A DNA stretch of 64,000 nucleotides from Argopecten irradians. Lineage: Eukaryota > Mollusca > Bivalvia > Pectinida > Pectinidae. The notes beneath the pieces were generated by a model that worked only from the letters and a program-made list of their open reading frames with translations, searched no databases and had not been told where the DNA came from. The translations under genes and the position numbers were made by a program. The stretch's first letter is position 1. Each line of letters opens with the position of its first letter. Of this stretch, positions 45,601 through 54,746 are shown one piece after another. Location: positions 35,640,679-35,704,678 of the forward strand of contig NC_091143.1 in NCBI RefSeq assembly GCF_041381155.1, given 5' to 3'.

Positions 45601-47361
45601 ATGTTGGGTTAAATCAAGTTCCTCTTAATATCATGTTTCCTTGATGAAATGTTTATTTTGTTATGTATATCTTCTTGGTATTGGTTTTTGTTAAATGTAA
45701 ATCTTGCATATATATACTACTCCTGGCCGGCGCCATCGACACTAATGTAAGACCAGGAGCCTGAGGCCCCTTAAAATTTTGATGGGTGCCTAATTTTGTG
45801 TTACAGAGAGCCCACTGCGCCACTGTCTTTTTGCCTGTTTATATGGCATTCATTATTTTGTTGTAAAACCAATTTATATATAAATATAATCATTTTTTTA
45901 ATTATCTGTTTAGATATTACAAATGTACTTTTAATTATTATAGTTGAACAGTTTTCATAAACCTATTGTCAGTTATGAATAAAAGTTTTGCCAGATCCCT
46001 CATTTTTCTTGCTTTAGTAGGATAACGGCGGTTTCAATTTCAAATAAAATTAGTGTCTAAGCCTGTTTTAAAACTCCAGAACGTATATTTGGACAATAAA
46101 CTTGGGTCTTCATTAACCAAAATAGTGGCAATTTAACATATTTACACTTATTTTATGAATGTTCAATAATAACCAAGCTTTGCATGGAATTTGTGAAATG
46201 GCTTCGTGAAAAGACTACTTCTGATGTTTGTGTATCTTCATTAATCATTAAAGCTTGGCTTACATGGCCGCCATAACAATATGATTCACATGATGCTACG
46301 ACTTTTTAAATAATATGTACCAGGGTATATCACTGTAGAACTAATTCTGTAAATAAGAAAAGCTCTGTTTGTTTTAAAGTTCCGAAATCTCATATATGCC
46401 TATACTATGAGATTGAAAAGTTTCTATATAAATCAAAAAGTGAATATACTATGTTATACAATCTTAAATCACTTGACTAAGTTATACAATCTGAAATCGC
46501 TTGACAGTTTTTGTGATATACAAAATGGATATTGGTCTTGTGTTGCATGTGTATTGCTTGTCACCTCTTCTAAACACTTATGTCGAATTCATTATATATC
46601 AATACAGCCAAGTGTGATACACATGCAATCATTGTAATGTATAGTGTCTGTAATGTAAGGTTTAGTTTTGTCCAATGTAATATTGTACTGTGTTTGTTAT
46701 GAAAATCAATAAAAAAATCAAAATGTTAAAAAATGCTAATTTTCAAATTTCCATGAGGCCAATTACATGTAGGAATATAGAAAGTTCTCAAAATTTAGGT
46801 GAGTCCCACAGGAAAATCATGAGTCCAGGACTTCCTTGTACCTTGGCGAGCTTTGTAATTCACTGAAATTTGTTATTATATGTACTTGCACAAATTAAGT
46901 CACAAACCAGTGAACTGATGATCAAAAGCCTACTAATTTAAATAAATATTCTTTAGTAATAAGTTATTAAGCAGCAATTAAGATTAATTAACAATATTTA
47001 TAATTTACTTACCTCTTTTAACCTGTCTCCCGATTCATTATCTGCAGCGGCCTTTTTCCCCTTTTTACCGGACTGCTGGAAAAGACAAAAAAAATCCTTA
47101 TCAAAAATAGTTCAGGCAAAAATAATGAAGATATGTAATGAAATTTATAAACTTTCAAATGAGAAAATTGAAATATGTACTTGATATGCACCTTCAACTA
47201 TTTCAGTCTATTTTTGAAATTCAATAAATGCAAACATATCTAAAATCCTTTAAAAATACCCAATAATATGTGAATTACATAAACTACAGTAACTGTACCT
47301 CCTCATCACCATCAGAATTAATACACATATGAAAAACTGCTTCTTGAACCGAATGCTCCAT
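27472..47361 (-). CDS. TARS1: Cytosolic threonyl-tRNA synthetase (whole gene span, multi-exon)
   Basis: The gene charges tRNA-Thr with threonine for cytoplasmic translation. Clean exons (minus strand, 5' to 3'): 47299-47361, 47013-47075, 43830-44011, 43073-43188, 42415-42544, 35477-35623, 32314-32384, 31778-31940, 31238-31375, 30811-30888, 30583-30683, 29848-29955, 28995-29067, 28517-28631, 27472-27620. All intron edges are GT-AG and neighbouring phases agree except at two gaps. Order of domains: lysine-rich N-terminus, TGS, editing domain (first half), class II catalytic core, anticodon-binding domain. Two gaps stand out. About 85 conserved residues between the exons at 42415 and 35477 are missing, where a minisatellite fills the intron. 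The exons between 35477 and 32384 exist only in degraded form (34120-34466). C-terminal features match cytosolic rather than mitochondrial enzymes. Confidence 0.93.
27649..27873 (-). mobile_element. tRNA-derived SINE with target-site duplication
   Basis: On the minus strand the head is tRNA-like: box A GGCCGAGTGGTTAAG (about 27844-27858) and box B GGGTTCAAATCCCA (about 27788-27801), as in Leu/Ser tRNAs. The body ends in a domain GTCCTTACATGACCCTGGC and a short A/C-rich tail. An 8-bp target duplication GTCAATGA flanks it at 27641-27648 and 27874-27881. It lies in the last TARS1 intron. Related copies in the window are decayed or truncated. Confidence 0.88.
28330..28465 (-). mobile_element. Diverged tRNA-SINE fragment
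   Basis: Matches the 27649 SINE only loosely: the CCCCACATGGATTTCAAAC segment (box B region) and AAAGGTGGAGGACCAGTGG are recognisable. Old copy in a TARS1 intron. Confidence 0.5.
28517..28631 (-). CDS. TARS1: TARS1 exon (anticodon-binding domain)
   Basis: Reads [19 protein letters not shown], then TLNKKVRN and QLSQYNFIL. Acceptor ACTAG and donor CTTG|GTAAGT are both good. The TLNKK-R and QYNFIL blocks are conserved in ThrRS anticodon-binding domains. Confidence 0.95.
28995..29067 (-). CDS. TARS1: TARS1 exon (start of anticodon-binding domain)
   Basis: Reads [20 protein letters not shown], then YANQ. The WPFWLSPRQ block, whose first Trp codon is split with the previous exon, is diagnostic of ThrRS. 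Donor CAG|GTAAGC. Confidence 0.95.
29245..29755 (-). mobile_element. tRNA-SINE interrupted by a second insertion
   Basis: The left part (TTTAATGTCCTATTAATTG) and the right part (GAAAAACCACCGACCACC, through GACCAGTCGGCCACTGCC) belong to one SINE. They are separated by about 365 bp at 29281-29645 that begins GGCCCACTACTTTTCC and ends GCCGTTTCAGAAAGG. That spacer is probably another short transposon inserted in the SINE. Confidence 0.6.
29848..29955 (-). CDS. TARS1: TARS1 exon with class II motif 3
   Basis: Reads [20 protein letters not shown], then [15 protein letters not shown]. The His of IIHRAVLGS is the third zinc ligand of the active site and GSVER is class II motif 3, whose Arg binds ATP. 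Confidence 0.96.
30031..30255. mobile_element. Small MITE containing a 48-bp tandem duplication
   Basis: The ends CCAATATTTCCTAAACCA and, in reverse complement, CCAGTATTTCCTAAACCA form an inverted repeat. Inside, a 48-bp unit containing TTGGTCAATTTCAGG is repeated twice from about 30091. It lies in a TARS1 intron and has no coding capacity. Confidence 0.7.
30435..30515 (-). mobile_element. SINE 3' domain fragment
   Basis: Minus-strand sequence CGTCCTTACATGACCATAGC followed by a GTTAATAGGACG segment and a CAAACAAAC tail. It matches the insertion at 56058-56183 and shares its core with the tRNA-SINE tail at 27649. Confidence 0.6.
30583..30683 (-). CDS. TARS1: TARS1 exon (catalytic core)
   Basis: Reads [20 protein letters not shown], then [24 protein letters not shown] is a conserved active-site block. 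Acceptor TTGTAG, donor CAC|GTAAGT. Confidence 0.95.
30811..30888 (-). CDS. TARS1: TARS1 exon (catalytic core)
   Basis: Reads [20 protein letters not shown], then AFYGPK. The GAFYGPKID block spans the junction with the next exon. Acceptor CTGTCAG, donor AAG|GTAGG. Confidence 0.95.
31238..31375 (-). CDS. TARS1: TARS1 exon (catalytic core)
   Basis: Reads [20 protein letters not shown], then [17 protein letters not shown] and VWDEAEK. The [10 protein letters not shown] block is diagnostic. Donor AAG|GTGATT is weaker than the others. Confidence 0.95.
31778..31940 (-). CDS. TARS1: TARS1 exon with class II motif 2
   Basis: Reads [20 protein letters not shown], then [20 protein letters not shown] and [14 protein letters not shown]. 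The HRNE and RVRRFQQDD segments form class II motif 2, and the His of DDAHIF is the second zinc ligand. A degraded second copy of this exon lies at 32780-32960. Confidence 0.96.
32314..32384 (-). CDS. TARS1: TARS1 exon with zinc-binding MNCPGHC
   Basis: Reads [20 protein letters not shown], then PGHC. The first Cys of MNCPGHC is the first zinc ligand, which lets the enzyme recognise the threonine hydroxyl. A degraded second copy lies at about 33470-33560. Confidence 0.95.
32780..33945 (-). pseudogene. Degraded second copy of two TARS1 exons and their introns
   Basis: This block is collinear with 31790-32715: it repeats the motif 2 exon (32780-32960), the intron, the MNCPGHC exon (33470-33560) and the following intron. 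It carries very many one- or two-base insertions, for example extended homopolymers and split words such as GTCTTGGCTGG for GTCTTGCTGG, and neither exon keeps an open frame. The copy is about a quarter longer than its source. Insertion-rich noise spread equally over exon and intron looks more like an uncorrected long read in the assembly than natural pseudogene decay, but both are possible. Confidence 0.8.
34120..34229 (-). pseudogene. TARS1: Degraded TARS1 exon (motif 1 region)
   Basis: After an acceptor-like CCATTTCAG the minus strand has AAAAGACGTGGATTC and then segments resembling the expected GFQEVVTPN...SGHWQHY region, but the frame is broken by several small insertions. No clean version of this exon exists elsewhere in the window, so the real gene probably has an intact exon here. 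The 3' edge is approximate. Confidence 0.6.
34359..34466 (-). pseudogene. TARS1: Degraded TARS1 exon (ELSPGSCFFLP region)
   Basis: Bounded by acceptor AATTTCAG and donor GTGAGTAG, the exon reads in broken frames through the conserved FFxHELSPGSCFFLP segment (GAGCTCATGTCCCGG and TGTTTTTTCCTCC are visible on the minus strand). Several extra bases destroy the frame. It sits in the right place between the clean exons at 35477 and 32384. Confidence 0.65.
35477..35623 (-). CDS. TARS1: TARS1 exon (end of editing domain, linker)
   Basis: Reads [20 protein letters not shown], then [12 protein letters not shown] and [16 protein letters not shown]. NSSxYWxGK and RDHRKLG are conserved at the junction between the editing and catalytic domains. 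Acceptor TTTTTATAG, donor CGG|GTAGGT. Confidence 0.96.
35700..35910. repeat. Dispersed repeat of the TCCTTTATA type
   Basis: Diverged relative of 16930-17150, with TATCCTTTATATAGAGG and a closing CAGGTTTGAC. It occupies what little non-satellite sequence this intron has at its 3' side. Confidence 0.5.
35981..42408. repeat. Intronic minisatellite, 39-bp unit, about 165 copies
   Basis: The unit contains TGTTGTTTAGTGCTGTGTG followed by TTGTATGTAACTTCTAACA, with ACATT, ATGTT and ACGTT versions alternating. Copies of each version are interspersed, and insertions or deletions of a few bases are common. The array fills almost the whole TARS1 intron between the exons at 42415-42544 and 35477-35623, and reaches to within about 10 bases of the 5' splice site. 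Sequence for some conserved TARS1 exons should lie in this interval but is absent. Confidence 0.97.
42415..42544 (-). CDS. TARS1: TARS1 exon (start of editing domain)
   Basis: Reads [20 protein letters not shown], then [18 protein letters not shown] and WSERR. HSSAH is the HxxxH half of the editing site that hydrolyses Ser-tRNA-Thr; the partner CxxxH half should follow in the next exons but is missing. Acceptor TTTTACCAG, donor AG|GTATGT. Confidence 0.96.
42645..42775. repeat. Dispersed repeat with CTGTGGGACT core
   Basis: The segment containing AAGATTTCCCTGTGGGACTA and TTTTGAGAATTC matches, in reverse orientation, 46785-46850 (CCCACAGGAAAATCATGAG). Both are in TARS1 introns. Confidence 0.5.
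43073..43188 (-). CDS. TARS1: TARS1 exon (TGS domain, second part)
   Basis: Reads [20 protein letters not shown], then [18 protein letters not shown]. The TGS fold and the start of the N2 domain are recognisable. Donor GAAG|GTAAGT; phases agree on both sides. Confidence 0.96.
43830..44011 (-). CDS. TARS1: TARS1 exon (TGS domain, first part)
   Basis: Reads [20 protein letters not shown], then [14 protein letters not shown] and [17 protein letters not shown] followed by TTPYEVA is the classic start of a TGS domain. The initial ATG is internal, after acceptor ATTTTCAG. Confidence 0.95.
44094..44532. mobile_element. MITE with CAGGGATCAATCTAG ends
   Basis: A perfect 15-bp inverted repeat CAGGGATCAATCTAG bounds 439 bp of AT-rich, non-coding sequence. 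The CAGGG start is common in hAT-type elements, but no clean 8-bp target duplication is visible. A truncated SINE starts right after it. Confidence 0.75.
44535..44693 (-). mobile_element. Truncated tRNA-SINE
   Basis: Matches the body of the 27649 SINE (TTTAATGTCCTATTAACAGC, then GGTGGAGGAAAGCCGGAGTA) up to the box B area. The tRNA box A end is missing, so the copy is 5' truncated. Confidence 0.75.
46000..46725 (+). mobile_element. LINE 3' fragment, decayed
   Basis: In the plus strand a frame-broken segment near 46140-46200 reads [16 protein letters not shown], the C-terminal zinc-knuckle-like end common in non-LTR reverse transcriptase proteins. It is followed by a 3' UTR-like stretch ending AATCAATAAAAAAATC at about 46720. 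It lies in a TARS1 intron, opposite to the gene. The clade is not identifiable. Confidence 0.5.
47013..47075 (-). CDS. TARS1: TARS1 exon (lysine-rich N-terminus)
   Basis: Reads [20 protein letters not shown] plus E. The basic, low-complexity sequence is typical of the eukaryotic N-terminal extension. The acceptor is a tandem CAGCAG, so splicing could include or skip one Gln. Donor GAG|GTAAG. Confidence 0.85.
47299..47361 (-). CDS. TARS1: Candidate TARS1 first coding exon
   Basis: ATG at 47359-47361 opens 21 codons ([20 protein letters not shown] plus E) ending at donor GAG|GTACAG. The phase matches the next exon. The frame also stays open upstream of the ATG, so this might be an internal exon (acceptor TTTTCACAAG) with the start further out. 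The N-terminal extension is poorly conserved between animals and does not help. Confidence 0.5.
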
Positions 47362-47999
47362 ATTGGAAGACAATTCTTCCGTTTTGAACTTGTGAAAATA
47401 CACTGATCCCTATATTTATAGCAGAGGCATACAATAATAATAGATTTTTTTCAAAATACCGAGTAATGATTAGCTGTCACTAAAAATACTGCCCAATACT
47501 TATTATATATATGAATAAATAAAATAACTAGGCCTAGATGTCTCCTGATTTTCCAAAACAAATTTCTGAGAATATGTGCTGGCACTTTAAATAAATCTTT
47601 TCATCGGTTTACAATTTTTAATTCACACAAGCTATATATACTGTACAGTCAATAATAGGTGATGCAACTTCGAATGTTTCTAAATTTAGACTGAACCAGC
47701 GACTTCGTGTACATAAGTATGTAAAGTGGAAAAGCCTTGTACAAATCACTAGATTTTAGTCAAGTAAGATGGTTCAAACAGTAAGGAAAATACAAGTAAA
47801 TAAGAAAAAAAAATGATCGAATACAGTAAAATAAGAAAAATATTGCTAGTCAATGCACACGATAGATTTTTTTAGTTTGACTCAAGCGACAACCACAAAC
47901 CCGGGAAGCATATCTGGAGAAAGTATGGCATATCCTCTTGGAAACTCGTGTTAAAACAAACTTGGAAAACATGGTGACTGAAAGGAACGAGTCTAAAAA

Positions 48000-48074
48000 C
48001 TACTCAATCCGTGCCTTTTCGGATTTTTTAGATATGTCCATTTTTTGAAGCTGTTTCTCCACGTTTTCGGCCAT
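48000..48074 (-). CDS. Short open frame, possible alternative first exon or uORF
   Basis: An ATG in good context (CAGCATGG) starts MAENVEKQLQKMDISKKSEK and stops after 24 codons at TAG. The charged peptide resembles N-terminal extensions of synthetases and lies 640 bases upstream of the candidate TARS1 start. No donor in it gives a phase that fits the known next exon. It may be a uORF or a first exon with an unseen partner. Confidence 0.3.
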   Translation of the reverse strand: MAENVEKQLQKMDISKKSEKARIE

Positions 48075-48879
48075 GCTGTTTCGTCATAAACGGAAATAAA
48101 GAATGCAAACTAATATAGGACCCGACACATTTTCGGACATTTGTGAAAGGAGACTACTCTTACAATGTTAGCATAGTGTATCAGAAAGGAGATTAAAATA
48201 AATTCCTTTCATCTGTTTTAGCTCCATGAATATGCATTACAAGCTTTTTCCTTGCAATAATTACTACTGCTACAAGCCTAGGACTACAGTACTAGTACTG
48301 TAAGGTTAGTGTTCAGTAACGCTTTCCACATGTAACATGCAGGCCAAGGATTTATAAGTGATGTAGGCCTACACTACATGTACAGTGCTTTTGAATCCAA
48401 TTTATACAAAGGATCTCCGAAATGGTAATTAGAGATACGCCAATAAACGTGTCATCATAATGTATTTCATGACATGAATTGAAGGTGTGACAGCAGCAAT
48501 ATTTTATGTTGGTAAAAAATCCAATATGGCCGCTAAGATATTACTTCCTGTTTTAAAATATTTGCCAATATCTCATTATCGGCTTGACGAATGAATTTCA
48601 TATTTGGATGTGTTATGTAAAATAAAAAATGGACCAAACATTTAATGATTTAGGATTTATCTCACTTATAAATCCTTGAACTACTTTTTTTGAACACTTT
48701 TCCTTAAAACGCCAGCTTCCGGTTCGAAAAAAGGGTCGAATTTCAAAAGTGCAATTTTTCGAGAGAAAAAAAAGTAAAAATGTTCTTTTCAAGCTCTCAT
48801 AGAATGATTTGGTCATAGGGGCCAAACAAACTTAAATCGTGAAACGACTCCATATCCATAGTTCTTGTAGGCCTAATGC

Positions 48880-49510
48880 CCTGTTAATTGGCATGTAACA
48901 TGAAGAGATAGATATCTTCATCTGCATGTAGCATATTTATTGACCTTCAACCAAGGTCACAGTGGACCAATAAAAAGACTTCTTGTTGAGTTCTGAGACC
49001 GTAATTTGGCATGTAGCATGAAGAGATGACTGGCTACGTTTTGAATGGTTGTACTCACTTGTTCTTTTATGAAAAAGACGGATCTGGTGAATTCATATTG
49101 TTTTCAAAAACTACATTGATTACTGTAACAAACGCTCGGGCCGGTTGTTCCGGGCAAAAGAAAACGGCCCAGTTTTGTTATTATGAATGACATTGACCTT
49201 TAAGGTCACAGAAGCCAAAAATCGTCAAAACTTTAAATGTCTTCTTGTGAAGTTCTAGAAGGTAAAGAGACCGAATATTAGGCATGTAGCATGCTGATAT
49301 AAAATACTTCAAAGTTAGTTAATATGAATGGCCTCGACCTTTATTCGAGGTCATATGGGCTAAATAATTAACCTTAAATCTTTAACCTACTTCTTGTCAA
49401 GTTCTGAAAGACCTAGAGGAATGCTATTGGAAACATAGCATACTGAGATAAAAGGACTACAAAGTTTGTTAAGATGAATGACCTTGACCAAAATTCCTTT
49501 TTGGTGAAAA
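48880..49510. repeat. Tandem ~130-bp repeat with paired TGACCT/AGGTCA half-sites
   Basis: Degenerate copies share GGCATGTAGCATG, a GACTTCTTGT-AAGTTCTGA segment and a TGACCTT block. Inverted half-sites are seen at 48941-48959 (TGACCTTCAACCAAGGTCA), 49194-49208 (TGACCTTTAAGGTCA) and, weaker, 49335-49353 (CGACCTTTATTCGAGGTCA). A similar pair stands alone at about 53551-53568. These hexamers are nuclear-receptor half-sites; function here is not shown. Confidence 0.7.
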
Positions 49511-49722
49511 GCTCGTCAAATTGTTCAACGACAATTTCTAGTCATAAAATGAAACCATACTATATATGCTGTAGATCCAAGTAGAAAAAAAAACATCTGG
49601 CTACAGACTTATCTCTCTCCATCATAACAATGTAATATACATACATATATATCTATAGTGTGTATGTGTCCAAGGAGTGATTATAAAATTGCATTACTAG
49701 TTCTACATCACTAGTGATATAT

Positions 49723-49970
49723 CAAGGACCTGAGAAATTATGAAGTTTTACAATATATATGTCAAGTTGGAACCACCAGATTGCCCATACACTCTATACT
49801 AGATGTTTTAGGGACCAAGATAAAAAAATCTATTTAAAGTACATTGTACCTAGTAGAATACGATTTACTGGCTTTTTATCTAAATCTCTAAAACGTCTAA
49901 AACAGCCTATGGGTACTCTGGTGGGTCCAATTTTATATAAACTCAAACTGATTATCATGCAGATTCCTAC
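49723..49970. mobile_element. Diverged copy of the CAGGGATCTGAG MITE
   Basis: The left end reads CAAGGACCTGAGAAATTATG. The right part has ACTCTGGTGGGTCCAATTTT and ends near AGATTCCT, matching the right arm of 18734-19016, including the internal AAAACGTCTAAAA. Older than that copy. Confidence 0.65.
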
Positions 49971-50385
49971 GTTCTGTTTTGTACAATATGTTATAGGTAC
50001 ATGATGTATATCAATTTATACGTCATATGCGGAATACTAGAAATATAATATAGTTCATAGTTAAAGGTGAGAATATCAGTACATACGAAATGGGTGAAAG
50101 TGTAGCGGGTTGGTGGGGAATTTCATCATTAACTTTGATTAAACGATGGTACAACGAACCATACATATATCTGTTGCATCATCCATGTGCGAGATAAAAC
50201 AGGCCAGTGATCACGAAATATCGTTATCAAGGTGATGACGAAATTCGAAAAAGGCTTTAAAATAAATAAATGTAGGCCAACATCAAACGTAACTGTTTGT
50301 ACAAGAAAAATAAAGGACAGCAAAGAGACTTACAGATTATTTAAATACTGTGACTGACTTATATATTTTCCACGTGGAACTAAAT

Positions 50386-52507
50386 CACCGTGTCCAACCG
50401 TACTTTGGAGATTGCGGTTGAAGTAACGCAGAGTTTGCGGTTATGAGCCGGAAAACGGAGGTAAGTCGGAAGAGAAAATGTCATATTTCTCATCAGGAAG
50501 CTTTTTTCAGAAATCTGAAGTGTGCACAGAGAACAGAGATGATATATCCAAAATCGGGAAGCGGTAACCTGTTTCTGTATGACCCCAGTATTTCAAACAC
50601 CTACGTACAGTGCATAATTTTTGCCACTTTTCGCCGATTGTCAAGTTCATGATCTCATGCTGCTTTACAAATCGAGTCTAGACCAGTATCAACAGATTAT
50701 ATTATAATTTCGAACCCTTGTAAACAGCCTCTCAAAAGATTTTCTAAATCTAATACCGGATGATTGAGAGATACGATTTTGAAAATGTGTCGGTAAAAGT
50801 AACGTCATTATTGCGGTTGACATAAAGTAGTTTTTCGTGGTTGCGGAAAATGTAAAGTAAAAAAGTAACGTCATTGATTGTTGCGGTTGGGATAAAGTAG
50901 GTTTTATGAGTGCGGATTGTCAGATGAGTCCTAAATGGACGAAATGATACCATCTGGTGCAGCTTATCCCCCTTTTCGACTTACTGCATCGATTACTAAA
51001 TTATTTATAATTAGGTGACAGTCAACTGTGTATCTTTTTTACATCGTTTTTTAGCAATGATTCAAGTGTTGTTAATGTATGTTGACGTTGATTCAAATGG
51101 TTTTATTTTTATTTTTATATTTATTTCATTGCAAAGACTATGGCGGATACATCTAAAGTAGGACCGGTACACCATGAAGCATTAAAATCGGTTGATTATC
51201 TTTGCCGAAAACAGATGTTCTGAGTTAAATGGGACAAACAGTAACAAACTTGACACATGTTCATAGGTTATAGATCATTCTATTTCCCATTTATAAAACT
51301 CTCCTGTTTCTCTAATTAGGTAGTTTGAGATTCGAGAAGGATTTTTTGTTGTTCTTTGCTGATTGAAAAGAAGCATGGTTGAGAGTTCAATGAAAGTGAC
51401 CATTCACAACTCAAAAATAAAATCAGGTTGTTGGAAGGGAACAGTACATGAATAGTAATCAATATTATTGAGAGTTTCACTTCCATTATTAATCCCAAAC
51501 GACCAATAAGAGATTTATCATTAAGACCGAGTCGGAATCAGTACTATAGTAGTAGTAGTGATCAATGAAGTAGAACTAAATACAATACAAGAATCATTCA
51601 ATTATCAAAGGTCAATCTTTATTTATTTTTTATTTACTTTTATTTATTTACTGTGTTATCAACCGCCTGTAGCAGTAGGCGTCTCTTTAGCGGCTACTAG
51701 GGCCTACTCTTATTACGAAGACTACAGAGTAACACAATACACATCATGTATTTTTATAACGGGTACGGGTGTGTTTCGTGGGGTGAAAAATGCTTCATGA
51801 TAATTTTATATAATTTTCCTGTTTGTTGCTACACAGTTTTATAATAACAAATGAAGAGTTAAAGCTGACATACCATTCTTACATATACATACCATTGCTA
51901 ATAGTAAAACTGATCAATACGGAACGGAAACTTAATTGATTGTCTTAGTGATAATAACATTAAACGCAAACATCTCCGAAACACTCTGAGGTCATGGAAA
52001 AATTGCAAATATCATCCGCCCATTATAGCTATTTAATGACCAAAAACCGCAACCCCCATTTTTTACTTTATGCAACCGCAACCTCATCCTTCAAAAATTC
52101 AATTCAGTATTTCATGGAAATTTCTTGACACAAACAAATGTCATTCAGTCGGGGTGTTTTTAGAACATCAACACACAAATGGAAAGTGTTTATATAAAAT
52201 AATATGACTTAAAACATTATGAAATTTTGATTTGTTTACAAAAAAAAATCCGATTTCGATTTTTGTCGTGGAGTGTTTGAACTCCACAAAAAAAAACATC
52301 GACAATATGCGAAACAGTGGATGCCTTGAATTCTTCAATGTGTGCTACAATCCGTGAGCGACTCAGTTTTTTGAAATATTCTCTAGAATTTCGTTAGTTT
52401 GACAATTTCGTGGACCTACCCTCTCAATTTTCCATCACCTCCGGTGATAACCGCAAACTCTGCTTTACTTCAACCGCCCAATCTCCAAAGTACGGTTGGA
52501 CACGGTG
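50386..52507. mobile_element. 2.1-kb terminal-inverted-repeat element with 5-bp target duplication
   Basis: Ends are inverted repeats of about 58 bp: the left begins CACCGTGTCCAACCGTACTT, and the reverse complement of the right end begins identically and continues with a 2-bp gap and few mismatches. TAAAT flanks both sides (50381-50385 and 52508-52512). Inside each end the motif TTGCGGTTG followed by AAGTA recurs (near 50412, 50810, 50880, 52040 and 52070), as transposase-binding subterminal repeats would. No transposase motif is seen; a 69-codon frame at 50443-50652 is unrecognised. A 5-bp duplication with a CAC-beginning, heptamer-like end fits the Transib/RAG-like superfamily, which is inference. 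Confidence 0.85.
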
Positions 52508-52933
52508 TAAATTTAGACGCAACATTGAATACCACCAGGTAGCTATAACTATATATAGAATATACTTTCATGTTCATGCATGTATAATGTAGTCTATACA
52601 CTTATTGGTATTGATATTAACCTTGGCCCATTACAATATAATAGACACAATGCGTACTGCAATTTGCAAGGAATCTCGTATACCAAAACGAAAGTAAAGT
52701 ACTTGATAATAAAGACACAGGAAAAAAAAACTATTCAAAAAAGTGAAAGCATGCCCGTCCTTTCTCATTTATTAAAACTGAATTTGTCGTTTTAATTCTG
52801 TCAAGCACTACATAATATTATTATAACAAGAGGTAACATGATATCAAATATTAAAGACAATCTACTGGTACATGTAAAATGGGATTTTTATTTTCTGTTT
52901 CAACTTTCAACCTTTATATCTGTCTGTCTTTGT

Positions 52934-52980
52934 CATCCTCGATACTCCAGGGCTTCCGATCACTTACGATCTCTACACGT
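52934..52980. repeat. Half-copy of the CATCCTCGATA MITE
   Basis: CATCCTCGATACTCCAGGGC and GATCACTTACGATCTCTACA match the left arm of 16602-16897. No right arm follows. Confidence 0.6.
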
Positions 52981-52984
52981 CAAT

Positions 52985-54070
52985 AAATTTTAACCACTGA
53001 ATTAATTAGCTAATATCTATTTTCATTTTACGTGATACATTATACATGTGATACATCTACTAATTAGATCTCTGATCTGGGTCTCGTGTTTAATGCAAAA
53101 AAGTCAATCGGCATATCTGACCAGTTACTTCGCTATGCCAAAGTTAGCTGCAATATTGTAGCTCAAAGACCTTTAGACATAAAATTGTGTCGTCTTTAGA
53201 AAGGCATAGAAGGCCGGGTACGTATATTCGTTCTATGCAATAGCCGTGTTGAACTTGTAATTTTATTACAGTGTTTTAAAAGTTTTGTTCTTCATTGGAC
53301 GGTGGTTGACGATGATTATCGTTTTTTTTGAGGCAAAAATAACGAAATGGTACATACATGTATCAGTTACCATTGTAATATATAGACATGTTTAACGGAC
53401 TACTGGGTAATATACTATTAAGTCTATGTAAAAAAATCATCGATACATTCTACAAATTTGAATTGATAGCCCTCAGTCAGAATAATAATTCACTCTTCGT
53501 TGTCAGGAAGAACTTTTAGAAAACAATCCAGTACAAGTTTGTCCCGTGTGACCTTGATAAAGGTCACTGATCGCGTGCAGGACACTTAATTACACGGACA
53601 TACATAGATGTATATGTTTCACTAGTAGCAACTACTCCCACTTTCAATAGAACAGACTTATAATTACCTACACCCATGTATAAAAATCGAAATTCTAATG
53701 CACTATTTCACTAAATTGCCCATTTAAAGATTTGTTAAAGTTCAATTAACAAAATAGCTTTTATGGGCAGCTAAATAATATATCAGACGGCATTTGAAAA
53801 TGATTTGGAAAATGTTTTAAAACAGCTCTTTACCGCATACTGTAGTTAGCAAGAGAGTGACCTCCCTTCCATCGACTTTTCGCGAGACAATCTTGATTGA
53901 TTGAAATACTAGAAATCACACATTGTGAATCTATGACGTCTACTTCGATTTACAGATAAAACATTTTGTAGCTAAGGCAGTCACCAGGACCTAAGAATTA
54001 TAACGGCTTTATATGTGCAATATGTGTAAATATATGCACACTAATTAGTGAAGTACTCACGGCCTACGTA
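52985..54070. other. Non-coding stretch
   Basis: No gene or clear repeat, except an isolated TGACCTTGATAAAGGTCA pair at about 53551-53568. Confidence 0.45.
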
Positions 54071-54746
54071 TACTCATAGGTAGTGTAACACAGGTGGTGT
54101 AAGGGTTCAAAACACTGAGGTGGATACTGTATCATACAATGTTATTCCCTGCCGAATCCCCTTCAAAGCAACCCTTCCTGGAATAAGTTCAAACAATGTA
54201 GGAAACCGGATACAATTTCTACGACTCAGCTTTTGTTATGTTTATAATGAGACTGTATATAATGTATGAAATTGAAAATTCAGGTTTCATGGCCCTGCAT
54301 TTCTGGACACTTTTAGTATTAGGCCAAAAAAAGCCTGTTTAGGGTTACATTGGCAAAGAAAATAGGGTCGTTGGGTCGCGATTTTTTAGTGTCTTTCACT
54401 CAAATGTAATGACCGGAACCGGAGTCTAAGGTCTTAATTCCGACTTCTTCTTTTTTTAAATTAGGGTCGGTCGGGTAACCGTAAACAGAAATATTTTTTG
54501 GTCTTATATATGTGTATTCAGCACATAACTGAATTATTGCCTTAGTTTAACCATTTGCAAAGAAATGAATGTTCATAACACAAGTAAATAATATTCAAAA
54601 AATGATATTTTCAAAATAGTCTATACATTACACATCGTACGAATGTGTATTTCTAGTCCTTTATCCTTCTCTGCCTTACTCTACACTATTGATCAGCATC
54701 ACCCATCATATCTCAAGCTCACCCAATCTACATATAATCAGTACCA

